The position numbers were made by a program, and so were the translations under genes. The notes beneath the pieces were generated by a model. That model ran no database searches. It worked only from the letters and a program-made list of their open reading frames with translations, and had not been told where the DNA came from. DNA of 33,669 bases from an uncultured bacterium (GTDB lineage Bacteria; Bacillota; Clostridia; Lachnospirales; Lachnospiraceae), in contig CALBJL010000098.1 of assembly GCA_937893485.1 (NCBI GenBank), forward strand, positions 1 to 33,669. Reading direction: 5' to 3'. Of the stretch, positions 1 through 7,439 are shown piece after piece (position 1 is the first letter of the stretch; each line of letters begins with the position of its first letter).

Positions 1-1187
1 TATTTGAGCGTATTGCTGATAATATTATTGATTACACGCCCAAGCTGCTCCGGATCGGCGATGATCAGCGTGTCATCCGACACATAATTCATATATTGCA
101 GCGATACATTTTTCGATTCCAGTTCAATTGCCAGATCCTCCACGCAATCGCGGAAGTAGTCTGACACATTGATTTTATTAAAATTATACGGAATACGGTT
201 CGTATTGATCTGGGAATACAGCGTCAGCTCATTCACCAGCCGCGTCATTTCATTTGTCTTATTATAGATCGTTTTGATATAATGATCCATTTTTTCGGGT
301 GTGTCCGCCACGCCGTCAATGATACCCTCAACATAACCACGCACCGCCGTGAGCGGCGTTTTCAGGTCATGCGAGATATTACTGATGAGCTCGCGGTTCT
401 GCCGCTCGTTGTTCAGACGCTCCTCGGAATATTCCTTGAGCCGCTTACGCATCTCCTCAAAGTTCTGGCACAGCTCACCGATCTCATCATTTGTCTCCGC
501 CTCAATCGTAAAATCAAGATTGTCCTCCATGATGTTTTTCGTAGCGATCTGCAACTTGCGGATCGGATTGATCATGCCGCTGTAGATCCAGACCGCCATC
601 ATGCTCGCCGTGAGAATCAAAATCAGGACAACCGATACCGACATATCTACGATCATCCGTTTCAGCTCGGGGATGATCTCCCGCACATTACTGATAATAA
701 ACGCCGTGCCCGGTGTGCCATCCGAAAACTGAAAATCCACCTGCTTGATCAGCGCATGATCCTCGCTGTCCATATAGGCTCCCGTGTCCTTATCCCGCTC
801 CTCGCCGGTGTAATCGGGCAGATTTTTCGGGATCTTTTTGACCCTGTCCCGATCCAGATAATAGATTGCCGTGCCTTTGCGCACAAGCAGATAAGAATTT
901 TTTTCCTGCAATGATTCATCCAGCTTTTGCAGATAATCCGTATCCTCAATCTGCGCCGGATTGGTATCTGCCAGCTCAAGCAGCGTCTCATAGCTCTGCT
1001 CCGTATAACGGTTCAATAGCTGGACGGTGTTGAGCAGATACGTGTAGTCTGATGCCTCAATGCCGTAATTTTGCTCCAATTCTTTCATTTGTATATGGCG
1101 AAAACTAAAAAATGCCGCCCCCACAAGGACAATCGGGACAAATACGATCGTACAGAATGCGATCAATAATTTTGTGCGCTGTTTCAT
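1..1187 (-). CDS. Two-component sensor histidine kinase, C-terminus cut by window edge
   Basis: Membrane sensor kinase, 395 residues visible. Translation from the ATG at 1187 begins MKQRTKLLIAFCTIVF. It shows a first membrane segment (about residues 7-29), an extracytoplasmic sensor region of roughly 160 residues, a second membrane segment (about 195-215), a HAMP linker (NPIRKLQ onward), and a HisKA domain with the phospho-acceptor motif SHDLKTPL, His at residue 273. The frame then reaches the N-box of the ATPase domain (NNIISNTLKY) and runs off the left edge, so the G boxes are not visible. No response regulator lies upstream: the gene before it is metK, with a terminator-like hairpin between. 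A partner regulator, if adjacent, must be beyond the left edge. The signal sensed cannot be told from the sequence. The start codon has only a weak purine-rich stretch (GAGTAAGAGA) as ribosome binding site. Confidence 0.93.
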   Translation of the reverse strand, partial: MKQRTKLLIAFCTIVFVPIVLVGAAFFSFRHIQMKELEQNYGIEASDYTYLLNTVQLLNRYTEQSYETLLELADTNPAQIEDTDYLQKLDESLQEKNSYLLVRKGTAIYYLDRDRVKKIPKNLPDYTGEERDKDTGAYMDSEDHALIKQVDFQFSDGTPGTAFIISNVREIIPELKRMIVDMSVSVVLILILTASMMAVWIYSGMINPIRKLQIATKNIMEDNLDFTIEAETNDEIGELCQNFEEMRKRLKEYSEERLNNERQNRELISNISHDLKTPLTAVRGYVEGIIDGVADTPEKMDHYIKTIYNKTNEMTRLVNELTLYSQINTNRIPYNFNKINVSDYFRDCVEDLAIELESKNVSLQYMNYVSDDTLIIADPEQLGRVINNIISNTLK

Positions 1188-1207
1188 CGGTCTCTTACTC
1201 CGGTCGT

Positions 1208-1245
1208 AAAAAATAGGATTGATGCCAATCGGTATCAACCCTATT
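1208..1245 (-). terminator. Hairpin plus T-run after metK
   Basis: On the minus strand an imperfect 34-base inverted repeat (1245-1212) has arms AATAGG-G-TTGAT-A-CC and GG-C-ATCAA-T-CCTATT around a 4-base loop, with one G-U pair and one A-C mismatch. It is followed directly by a run of Ts (1213-1208). It sits about 70 bases after the metK stop, so it is read as the metK terminator. A TATAAT (1248-1243) overlaps its first arm, so it could also act as an operator at the histidine kinase promoter. Confidence 0.6.
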
Positions 1246-1313
1246 ATAACATGCTTTTCGAAAAAGGTTGCTTAAAATTGTATAAACAGTTCAGAGCCAA
1301 GACAATATATGCG

Positions 1314-2495
1314 TTATGCCTTTGCCTTTAATACATCCACCTTATCGAGTGCCTCCCACGGAAGATCCAGATCGGTTCTTCCAAAGTGTCCGTAAGCTGC
1401 GGTCTGCTGATAAATCGGTCTGCGCAGATTGAGCATCCGGATAATTCCTGCCGGACGCAGATCAAAATTCTCGCGGATCAGCTCTACGAGCTTCTCATCA
1501 GAGAGCTTTCCGGTGCCGAACGTATCGACCATAACCGATGTCGGCTCTGCCACACCGATCGCATAGGATAACTGGATCTCGCAACGCTCTGCCAGTCCTG
1601 CCGCAACGATATTCTTCGCCACATAGCGGGCTGCGTATGCTGCGGAACGGTCTACCTTTGTGCAGTCTTTTCCGGAGAAAGCGCCGCCGCCGTGCCGGGC
1701 ATATCCGCCGTATGTATCTACAATGATCTTACGTCCGGTCAGACCTGCATCTCCGTGCGGTCCACCGATGACAAAACGACCGGTCGGGTTGATGAAAAAC
1801 TTTGTCTTATCGTCCACAAGCTCTGCCGGAAGGACCGGATCGAATACATATTTTTTGATGTCTGCGTGAATCTGCTCCTGTGTCACATCCTCGTCATGCT
1901 GGGTAGATAATACAACAGCCTCCAGACGCTTCGGCTTGCCGTTCTCATCATACTCTACAGATACCTGTGTCTTTCCATCGGGGCGAAGGTAGGTCAGTGT
2001 GCCGTCCTTGCGCACCTTTGTCAGCTGCAATGCCAGCTTGTGTGCAAGTGAGATCGGATAAGGCATATACTCCTCGGTCTCATTCGTCGCATAACCGAAC
2101 ATCATGCCCTGATCGCCAGCTCCGGTGTCCAGATCATCCTTTAATGCGCCTTCCTTTGCCTCCAGCGCCTTGTCAACACCCATTGCGATGTCGGCTGACT
2201 GCTGATCCAGTGCTACCATGACCGCACAGGTATTTCCGTCAAATCCGGTCTTGGCATCGTTGTAGCCGATCTCATTGACCGTCTTGCGGACAATCGCTGG
2301 GATATCCAGCTTTGCCTGTGTCGTGATCTCTCCGGTCACCAGTACAAATCCGGTACAGCATGCGGTCTCACATGCCACGCGGCTCATCGGGTCTTCTGCC
2401 ATGCAAGCATCCAGAATCGCGTCTGATACTGCATCGCAGACTTTATCGGGATGTCCTTCTGTTACGGACTCGGATGTAAATAATAATTTCTCCAT
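1314..2495 (-). CDS. metK: S-adenosylmethionine synthetase (methionine adenosyltransferase)
   Basis: Makes S-adenosylmethionine from methionine and ATP in the cytoplasm. The 393-residue length is normal for bacterial MetK. Family motifs are clear: SESVTEGHPDK near the N-terminus (ATP/methionine binding), the GAGDQGMMFGYA signature near residues 120-130, and the glycine-rich GGGAFSGKDCTKVDRSAAY segment in the C-terminal half. The ATG at 2495 is preceded by AGGAGGAAACAG, a strong ribosome binding site. The gene stands alone: a SAM-I riboswitch, terminator and promoter lie upstream (2541-2734) and a hairpin terminator downstream. The enzyme's own product is therefore expected to shut off its transcription. 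Confidence 0.98.
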   Translation of the reverse strand: MEKLLFTSESVTEGHPDKVCDAVSDAILDACMAEDPMSRVACETACCTGFVLVTGEITTQAKLDIPAIVRKTVNEIGYNDAKTGFDGNTCAVMVALDQQSADIAMGVDKALEAKEGALKDDLDTGAGDQGMMFGYATNETEEYMPYPISLAHKLALQLTKVRKDGTLTYLRPDGKTQVSVEYDENGKPKRLEAVVLSTQHDEDVTQEQIHADIKKYVFDPVLPAELVDDKTKFFINPTGRFVIGGPHGDAGLTGRKIIVDTYGGYARHGGGAFSGKDCTKVDRSAAYAARYVAKNIVAAGLAERCEIQLSYAIGVAEPTSVMVDTFGTGKLSDEKLVELIRENFDLRPAGIIRMLNLRRPIYQQTAAYGHFGRTDLDLPWEALDKVDVLKAKA

Positions 2496-2540
2496 TCCTC
2501 TGTTTCCTCCTTGAATCGTAAAAAATGTAAAAAAATCCTA

Positions 2541-2576
2541 TAAAAAAATCCGCTTATTTCAGAAAATAAGCGGATT
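2541..2576 (-). terminator. Riboswitch-controlled terminator of metK
   Basis: On the minus strand a 13-bp stem (arms AATCCGCTTATTT and AAATAAGCGGATT, loop TCTG) is followed by seven Ts. It lies between the SAM-I aptamer and the metK start. The 5' arm AATCCGCTTATT can alternatively pair with AATAAGAGGATT, the 3' strand of aptamer helix P1 and the bases after it, with one mismatch. This gives a readable antiterminator. When SAM stabilises P1, the terminator forms. Confidence 0.92.
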
Positions 2577-2591
2577 GACTGCAATATCAAA

Positions 2592-2690
2592 TCCTCTTAT
2601 TGTTCGATTACTCGCTCAGGCTGGCACCTTCCGAAACGGGGTTGCCGTGACTTCACAGATCCTATGTATCTCCATCACTCTGAATAAGGG
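2592..2690 (-). ncRNA. SAM-I (S-box) riboswitch aptamer
   Basis: Read on the minus strand, the leader carries the S-box core in order: CTTATTCAGAG (P1 5' strand and following GA-rich segment), GATGGAG, GATCTGTGAAGTCACGGCAACC, GGTGCCA, and the closing AATAAG that pairs with CTTATT. The order and sequence match the known SAM-I aptamer. It precedes metK, a standard target, and is coupled to the intrinsic terminator at 2541-2576. Established knowledge: SAM binding turns transcription off. The exact ends (within a few bases) are inferred from the P1 pairing. Confidence 0.95.
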
Positions 2691-2705
2691 ATATTATTTG
2701 TCTTA

Positions 2706-2734
2706 ACCATACTCTATTTAGTTACGAAAGTCAA
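2706..2734 (-). promoter_or_regulatory. Promoter of the metK leader
   Basis: On the minus strand TTGACT (2734-2729), a 17-base spacer, and TATGGT (2711-2706) form a sigma-70-type promoter. The expected start is near 2699, about ten bases before the aptamer begins, as needed for a complete riboswitch leader. Confidence 0.75.
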
Positions 2735-2879
2735 CAGTTATTTTGAACAAGCACATGGTACAGTTCTTCCCTGCTTCGTTTATTCCGATAATTGTGAACA
2801 CTGTTATCCATAAGAGCCCCCTGTTTTTTGATATTTCCTATACTGTACCATATTTTTTATAAAATCTGGGCTCTGTTTA
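2735..2879. other. Spacer with long-range inverted repeats between the metK and HD-GYP promoters
   Basis: This 145-base non-coding stretch separates two divergent promoters. It has a perfect 10-base inverted repeat, ATGGTACAGT (2755-2764) and ACTGTACCAT (2842-2851). A second 7-base pair, AGAGCCC (2813-2819) and GGGCTCT (2868-2874), is interleaved with the first. No coding sequence or known RNA was recognised. The role is unknown; a regulator looping between sites or an unrecognised RNA are both possible. Confidence 0.4.
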
Positions 2880-2908
2880 TTGACAAATTTCGAATTTATA
2901 CACATAAT
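2880..2908 (+). promoter_or_regulatory. Promoter of the HD-GYP gene, with predicted start at the ATG
   Basis: TTGACA (2880-2885), a 17-base spacer and CATAAT (2903-2908) match the sigma-70 consensus at 11 of 12 positions. The start expected seven bases after the -10 element is 2915, which is the A of the chosen ATG. No ribosome binding site lies before that ATG. Confidence 0.75.
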
Positions 2909-2914
2909 AATTTT

Positions 2915-4087
2915 ATGGAGAAGATAAATACAAAGGAACTAAAACCAGGCATGGTGACAGCCGAACCGGTGAAAACCAGAAAAGGACAGGAGCTCATTCC
3001 TGTCGGAACCACCTTAACCAAACAGTTGATTTCTCGTATGGAGTTTTATGGGATTACAAGCTGTAGCATAGACGAGGCTTCGGTGTTGACAAAGGAGGAG
3101 ATTCAAGCCGCACTGCAGACCGCCATGAACCAAAAGCTGGGCAGCGCACAAACAGAACAGACAGGAGCGCCCGCTATGCAAAATACCGCGAAACATACTC
3201 CCAAAGAAGAAGTCGCATATTCACAGAAAATAAAACGAAGCAAGACATTTCAGGAATATTCCGTACATTCCACGCTTGTGACACACACGCTCAGGCAGCA
3301 GCTGGAGGGGTTTGTATTTGAGAACCGCCCGCTCGATTTCGATGCACTGCTCACCAGCGTAAAGTCCCTGATCACGCCAGGGCAGACGATCATCCAGTAT
3401 TTTGATATGCTGCATAATCTGCGTTCCAACGATGACAGTGTATACGGACATTCCCTGAATGTAGCGATGATTTCCCGCATTCTCGGAAAATGGCTCAAAT
3501 GGAACAGTACCGATCTTGACAATCTGATCATTGCAGGTCTGCTGCACGACATTGGCAAACTCAAGATCCCACCCGAGATTTTGAACAAAGAGGGCAAGCT
3601 GACCGATGAGGAATTTGACCAGATCCGCTGGCATCCGCGCGCGGGCTATGATCTGATCCGTGACCTGAAGGTTGATTCCCGCATCAAAAAAGCCGCACTC
3701 CAGCACCATGAGCGCTGCGACGGCAGCGGTTATCCGATGAAGGCTGATGAGATCATGCTGGATGACTTTGCAATGGTTATAGCGATCGCAGATGTGTACG
3801 ACGCGATGACAGCCGCACGGAAATACCGCGCGCCGCTCTGTCCGTTCCAGGTGATCCGCGAGTTTGAGCGTGACGGATACCATAAATTCAAGACCGAATA
3901 TCTGTTGACGTTCCTCCGCCACATCGCGACGACCTATCAGAACAACCGCGTGATTTTAAGTGACGGACGGGCTGCCAAGATCATTCTGTTGAACCAGCAT
4001 TCCCTCTCCACACCGCTTGTGCAGCTGGATGACGGTTCATGTCTCGATCTGGCAACATCCTCACTGTATATTCAGTCAATTATATAA
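2915..4087 (+). CDS. HD-GYP domain cyclic-di-GMP phosphodiesterase
   Basis: A 390-residue soluble protein predicted to hydrolyse c-di-GMP. The N-terminal part (MEKINTKELKPGMVTAEPV) resembles the short domain found before HD-GYP in clostridial relatives. After a variable linker (about 90-150) comes the HD-GYP domain: YGHSLNVA, HDIGK (His211, Asp212), KIPPEIL, HPRAGYDL, and HHERCDGSGYP (Gly272-Tyr-Pro). All metal and signature residues are present, so it should be active. It has no membrane segment and no sensory domain. The open frame extends upstream to a TTG at 2828, but the promoter at 2880-2908 lies inside that extension, so 2915 is preferred. It converges on murA and is closed by the hairpin at 4101-4134. 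Likely targets are motility or surface traits, but nothing nearby identifies them. Confidence 0.93.
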   Translation: MEKINTKELKPGMVTAEPVKTRKGQELIPVGTTLTKQLISRMEFYGITSCSIDEASVLTKEEIQAALQTAMNQKLGSAQTEQTGAPAMQNTAKHTPKEEVAYSQKIKRSKTFQEYSVHSTLVTHTLRQQLEGFVFENRPLDFDALLTSVKSLITPGQTIIQYFDMLHNLRSNDDSVYGHSLNVAMISRILGKWLKWNSTDLDNLIIAGLLHDIGKLKIPPEILNKEGKLTDEEFDQIRWHPRAGYDLIRDLKVDSRIKKAALQHHERCDGSGYPMKADEIMLDDFAMVIAIADVYDAMTAARKYRAPLCPFQVIREFERDGYHKFKTEYLLTFLRHIATTYQNNRVILSDGRAAKIILLNQHSLSTPLVQLDDGSCLDLATSSLYIQSII

Positions 4088-4100
4088 TTTTAGGTATGTT

Positions 4101-4134
4101 AAAAAGCCCCATGGCATTTGCCATGGGGCTTTCT
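4101..4134. terminator. Bidirectional terminator between the HD-GYP gene and murA
   Basis: A perfect GC-rich stem with arms AAAGCCCCATGGC and GCCATGGGGCTTT around ATTT has T-rich sequence on either strand. It lies between two convergent genes and can end both transcripts. Confidence 0.92.
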
Positions 4135-4145
4135 TACATCTACAC

Positions 4146-5438
4146 TTATGAAACCTTTAATGTGAATTTCTGAATTTCTTTCTCCGAACTGACCTTTTCA
4201 ATCTGCGCACCGAGGCTCGCCAGCTTTTCCTCAAAATGCTCATAACCGCGCTCGATATAGTAAATATCATCCACGATCGTGATACCCTCTGCCGAAAGAC
4301 CTGCAATGACTAGCGCTGCGCCTGCTCTCAGATCCGGTGCACTGACTCTCGCTCCGGTGTATTTCGGCACCCCTGCAATGATCGCGATATTACTCTCCAC
4401 CTTGATATTGGCACCCATCCGTGTGAGCTCGTCGACATATTTGAAACGGTTCTCAAAAATGCTCTCGGTCACGGTACTCGTACCCTCTGCGATACCGAGA
4501 ATCACGGACATCTGCGGCTGCATATCTGTCGGAAATCCCGGATAGGGAAGTGTCGTCACCTGTGTGTGGTGCATCGGCTTGGCACAGACAACACGCACAG
4601 CATCGTCAAACTCCTCCACCTCACATCCGACCTCTAACAGCTTTGCAGTCGTCGCCTCTAAATGCTTCGGAATCACGTTCTTTACCGTCACATCACCGCG
4701 GGTCGCTGCGGCTGCAAACATAAATGTACCTGCTTCAATCTGGTCAGGAATGATCGAATACTCTGTCTTGTGCAGCTTCTCAACTCCGACAATACGGATC
4801 ACATCCGTTCCCGCTCCGCGGATACCGGCTCCCATACTGTTGAGGAAGTTCGCAACATCTACGACATGCGGCTCCTTTGCTGCGTTTTCAATGATCGTCT
4901 TGCCCTCTGCCATCGCTGCCGCCATCATAATGTTGATGGTCGCTCCGACAGATACTTTATCAAGATATACATGCGTTCCCTGCAAATGCTCGGCACTCGC
5001 AGCGATCAGTCCATGCTGGATATCAACCTGTGCACCGAGTGCGCGGAATCCTTTTAAATGCAGATCAATCGGACGGCTGCCGATATCACAGCCACCGGGC
5101 AATGCCACCTCCGCCTTTTTATACTTGCCAAGCAGGGCACCCAGCAGATAGTAGGACGCACGAATCCTCTTGATATATTCATAATCAACGCTCATAGCGT
5201 TAATCGTACTGCCGTTGATGCGTACCGTATGTGCATCGACTCTGTCTACAACAGCTCCGATGTCACGGATCGCTCCCAGCATAACGTTTATATCGCGGAC
5301 ATCCGGCAAATTATCGATCGTCACAGTCTCGTCTGTCATGATCGATGCGGCGAGGATCGCCAGTGCAGCATTCTTCGCTCCGCCGATCTCTACCTCTCCT
5401 ACTAAGGGGTTTCCTCCCTTGATCACATATTGTTCCAT
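4146..5438 (-). CDS. murA: UDP-N-acetylglucosamine 1-carboxyvinyltransferase MurA
   Basis: First committed step of peptidoglycan synthesis: transfers enolpyruvate from PEP to UDP-GlcNAc in the cytoplasm. At 430 residues it is close to the family length. The N-terminus VIKGGNPLVGEVEIGGAKNA is diagnostic, and the catalytic loop GGCDIGSRPIDLHLKG carries the active Cys (residue 117), the residue attacked by fosfomycin in this family. The start at 5438 has a good ribosome binding site (GAGGTG, five bases before ATG); the frame extends nine codons further without one. It is the only gene of its transcript, from two tandem promoters upstream. Firmicutes often have two murA copies; which one this is cannot be decided here. 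Confidence 0.97.
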   Translation of the reverse strand: MEQYVIKGGNPLVGEVEIGGAKNAALAILAASIMTDETVTIDNLPDVRDINVMLGAIRDIGAVVDRVDAHTVRINGSTINAMSVDYEYIKRIRASYYLLGALLGKYKKAEVALPGGCDIGSRPIDLHLKGFRALGAQVDIQHGLIAASAEHLQGTHVYLDKVSVGATINIMMAAAMAEGKTIIENAAKEPHVVDVANFLNSMGAGIRGAGTDVIRIVGVEKLHKTEYSIIPDQIEAGTFMFAAAATRGDVTVKNVIPKHLEATTAKLLEVGCEVEEFDDAVRVVCAKPMHHTQVTTLPYPGFPTDMQPQMSVILGIAEGTSTVTESIFENRFKYVDELTRMGANIKVESNIAIIAGVPKYTGARVSAPDLRAGAALVIAGLSAEGITIVDDIYYIERGYEHFEEKLASLGAQIEKVSSEKEIQKFTLKVS

Positions 5439-5485
5439 CTTGCACCTCTGCAATTTTTCATACAAATCTTTTTATAAACCACGTT

Positions 5486-5514
5486 ATTATAGTGGCATAC
5501 GACAGGTTTGTCAA
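5486..5514 (-). promoter_or_regulatory. Proximal murA promoter, full consensus
   Basis: On the minus strand TTGACA (5514-5509), a 17-base spacer and TATAAT (5491-5486) match the housekeeping consensus at all 12 positions. The expected start near 5479 leaves a leader of about 40 bases before the murA ATG. Confidence 0.9.
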
Positions 5515-5547
5515 GCATACACCCACAAAAACCCACCATTTCCACCT

Positions 5548-5576
5548 ATTATAGCAATCCTGTGAACGTTTGTAAA
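5548..5576 (-). promoter_or_regulatory. Distal tandem murA promoter
   Basis: On the minus strand TTTACA (5576-5571), a 17-base spacer ending in TGC, and TATAAT (5553-5548) give 11 of 12 matches plus an extended -10 element. It lies 62 bases upstream of the proximal promoter. The remaining stretch to the ABC transporter stop at 5683 holds no gene that I can see. Confidence 0.7.
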
Positions 5577-5682
5577 TACGAAATGCCGCCCAGCAAAGCG
5601 TTTCACACCAGTGTAACGGTTCAGCGACTATATATCTATGATATGCAGTCCGCTCCTATTCGTGAATTTTGTACATCCACCG

Positions 5683-7434
5683 TCAATGCGCGAACTGGCT
5701 GTTATACAGCTTCGCGTAGAATCCGTCCGCCGCAAGCAGCTGCGCATGGTTGCCCTGCTCAATGATATGCCCGTCCTTCATAACAAGTATGACATCCGCA
5801 CTCTGGATCGTGGACAGACGATGCGCCACGATGAAGCTCGTTCTGCCCTTCATCATCGTTGCAAAGGCATTCTGGATCTTGAGCTCGGTACGTGTATCGA
5901 TCGAGCTGGTCGCTTCATCGAGGATCAGCATCGGCGGCAGGCACAGCATGACGCGCGCGATACACAAAAGCTGCTTCTGTCCCTGTGACAGACCGCCTCC
6001 CTCTTCGCCCATCAGGGTGTCATAGCCGTGCGGCAGCCGTTTGATAAAGCTGTGGCAATGGCTCGCCTTTGCCGCTGCGATGATTTCTTCATCCGTCGCA
6101 TCCGGCTTGCCCATGCACAGGTTATCCCGGATCGTGCCGGAATGCAGCCATGTTTCCTGCAGCACCATGCCATAGCTTTCCCGGAGGCTCTCCCTGGTCA
6201 CATGGCGGATATCCGTACCGTCTACACGGATTGAGCCATCCTTCACATCATAAAAACGCATAAGCAGGTTAATGAGCGTCGTCTTGCCGCATCCGGTCGG
6301 ACCGACGATCGCGATTCTCTGACCGGGCTGTACATGCAGGTTAAAGTCCTCGATCAGACGCTGTTCCTGCGTATAAGAGAAATAAACATGCTCCAGATCG
6401 ACATTTCCCCTGACATCCGTCAGCACCTTGGCATCCGCGTCCTCTGCCACCTCCGGCGGTGTCTCGATCAGCTCAAACACACGCGCCGCACATGCGATCG
6501 CATTCTGCAGCTCTGCGACAACACCCGAAATCTCATTGAACGGCTTTGTGTACTGGCTCGCATAATTCAAAAAACAGGACAACTGGCCAACCGTCAGATT
6601 GCCGTTTACCGCAGACAGCGCACCGAACACCGCAACTGCCGCATACACAATATTATTGACAAAACGGGTTGTCGGATTCGTCAGCGAAGAAAAGAATACT
6701 GCCTTTCTCGAACACTCCTCCAGACGGTCATTGATCTCGTCAAACCGCTCCTGCGCAGCCTCCTCATGCCCGTAACTCTGTACGACCTTCTGATTCTGCA
6801 CCATCTCATCCATATACGCGGTCTGTTCCCCGCGGATCTGTGCCTGCTGTTGGAACATGTGATACGTCTTTTTTGCAATAAAGCTCGCTGTAAACAAAGA
6901 CAGCGGTGTGACCACAATCACGACGAGCGCAATGCCGGCATCCTCACGCAGCATGAACAGCAGTGTACCAAAAATCGTGATCACTCCGGTAAATAACTGC
7001 GTAAATCCGAGCAGCAGTCCATCGGCAAACTGGTCGACATCCGAGATCATACGGCTCGTAATATCTCCGACTGAATGCCCGTCGAGATAAGCCAATGACA
7101 AATGCTGCAGCCGTTCGGCAGCATCGTTGCGGATATCCTGTGTGACGTTGTAGGTCAGACGGTTATTGCAGCGTGCCATCGCCCACTGTGCAATACTATT
7201 TCCCACGATTACCGCGGTGATCAACCGCAGAATATGTGTCAGAGCGGCAAAATCCACCTGCCCTTTTCCGACAATACAATCGACTGCGTTACCGGTCAGT
7301 CTCGGCACGCATAACGTCAACACGACGACAAGCAGCGCGAGCAGGATGCTGGCTGCCAGATAATACCAGTAGCCTCTGACATAACGAAGTACTTTTTTGA
7401 CTGTTTCCTGTTTAAATGCTTTGTTCTGCTCCAT
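5683..7434 (-). CDS. ABC exporter half-transporter, catalytically complete subunit
   Basis: A 583-residue fusion of a six-helix membrane domain (about residues 15-310) and an ATPase domain. The ATPase has Walker A GPTGCGKTT (Lys384), signature LSQGQKQL, Walker B MLILDEATSS with catalytic Glu507, and the switch His538 in IVAHRLST. All residues needed for hydrolysis are present. The start is taken as the ATG at 7434, ten bases after GGGAGG; a GTG at 7443 would overlap the upstream stop but has no room for a ribosome binding site. It directly follows the second half-transporter, whose ATP site is degenerate. The pair fits heterodimeric multidrug/lipid exporters of the LmrCD, BmrCD and TM287/288 type. 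The substrate cannot be predicted. Confidence 0.93.
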   Translation of the reverse strand: MEQNKAFKQETVKKVLRYVRGYWYYLAASILLALLVVVLTLCVPRLTGNAVDCIVGKGQVDFAALTHILRLITAVIVGNSIAQWAMARCNNRLTYNVTQDIRNDAAERLQHLSLAYLDGHSVGDITSRMISDVDQFADGLLLGFTQLFTGVITIFGTLLFMLREDAGIALVVIVVTPLSLFTASFIAKKTYHMFQQQAQIRGEQTAYMDEMVQNQKVVQSYGHEEAAQERFDEINDRLEECSRKAVFFSSLTNPTTRFVNNIVYAAVAVFGALSAVNGNLTVGQLSCFLNYASQYTKPFNEISGVVAELQNAIACAARVFELIETPPEVAEDADAKVLTDVRGNVDLEHVYFSYTQEQRLIEDFNLHVQPGQRIAIVGPTGCGKTTLINLLMRFYDVKDGSIRVDGTDIRHVTRESLRESYGMVLQETWLHSGTIRDNLCMGKPDATDEEIIAAAKASHCHSFIKRLPHGYDTLMGEEGGGLSQGQKQLLCIARVMLCLPPMLILDEATSSIDTRTELKIQNAFATMMKGRTSFIVAHRLSTIQSADVILVMKDGHIIEQGNHAQLLAADGFYAKLYNSQFAH

Positions 7435-7439
7435 CTGTC

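Noticed and set aside
282..914. 210-codon plus-strand open frame
   Set aside because: It is antisense to the histidine kinase, whose frame gives clear HAMP and HisKA motifs; no ribosome binding site or domain in this frame.
2828..2914. Upstream extension of the HD-GYP frame from TTG
   Set aside because: It contains the TTGACA/CATAAT promoter, has no ribosome binding site, and the added residues are not family-like.
5600..5617. GTTTCAC-ACCA-GTGTAAC inverted repeat downstream of the ABC operon
   Set aside because: One mismatch in the arms, no T-run and no promoter nearby; not enough to name a function.
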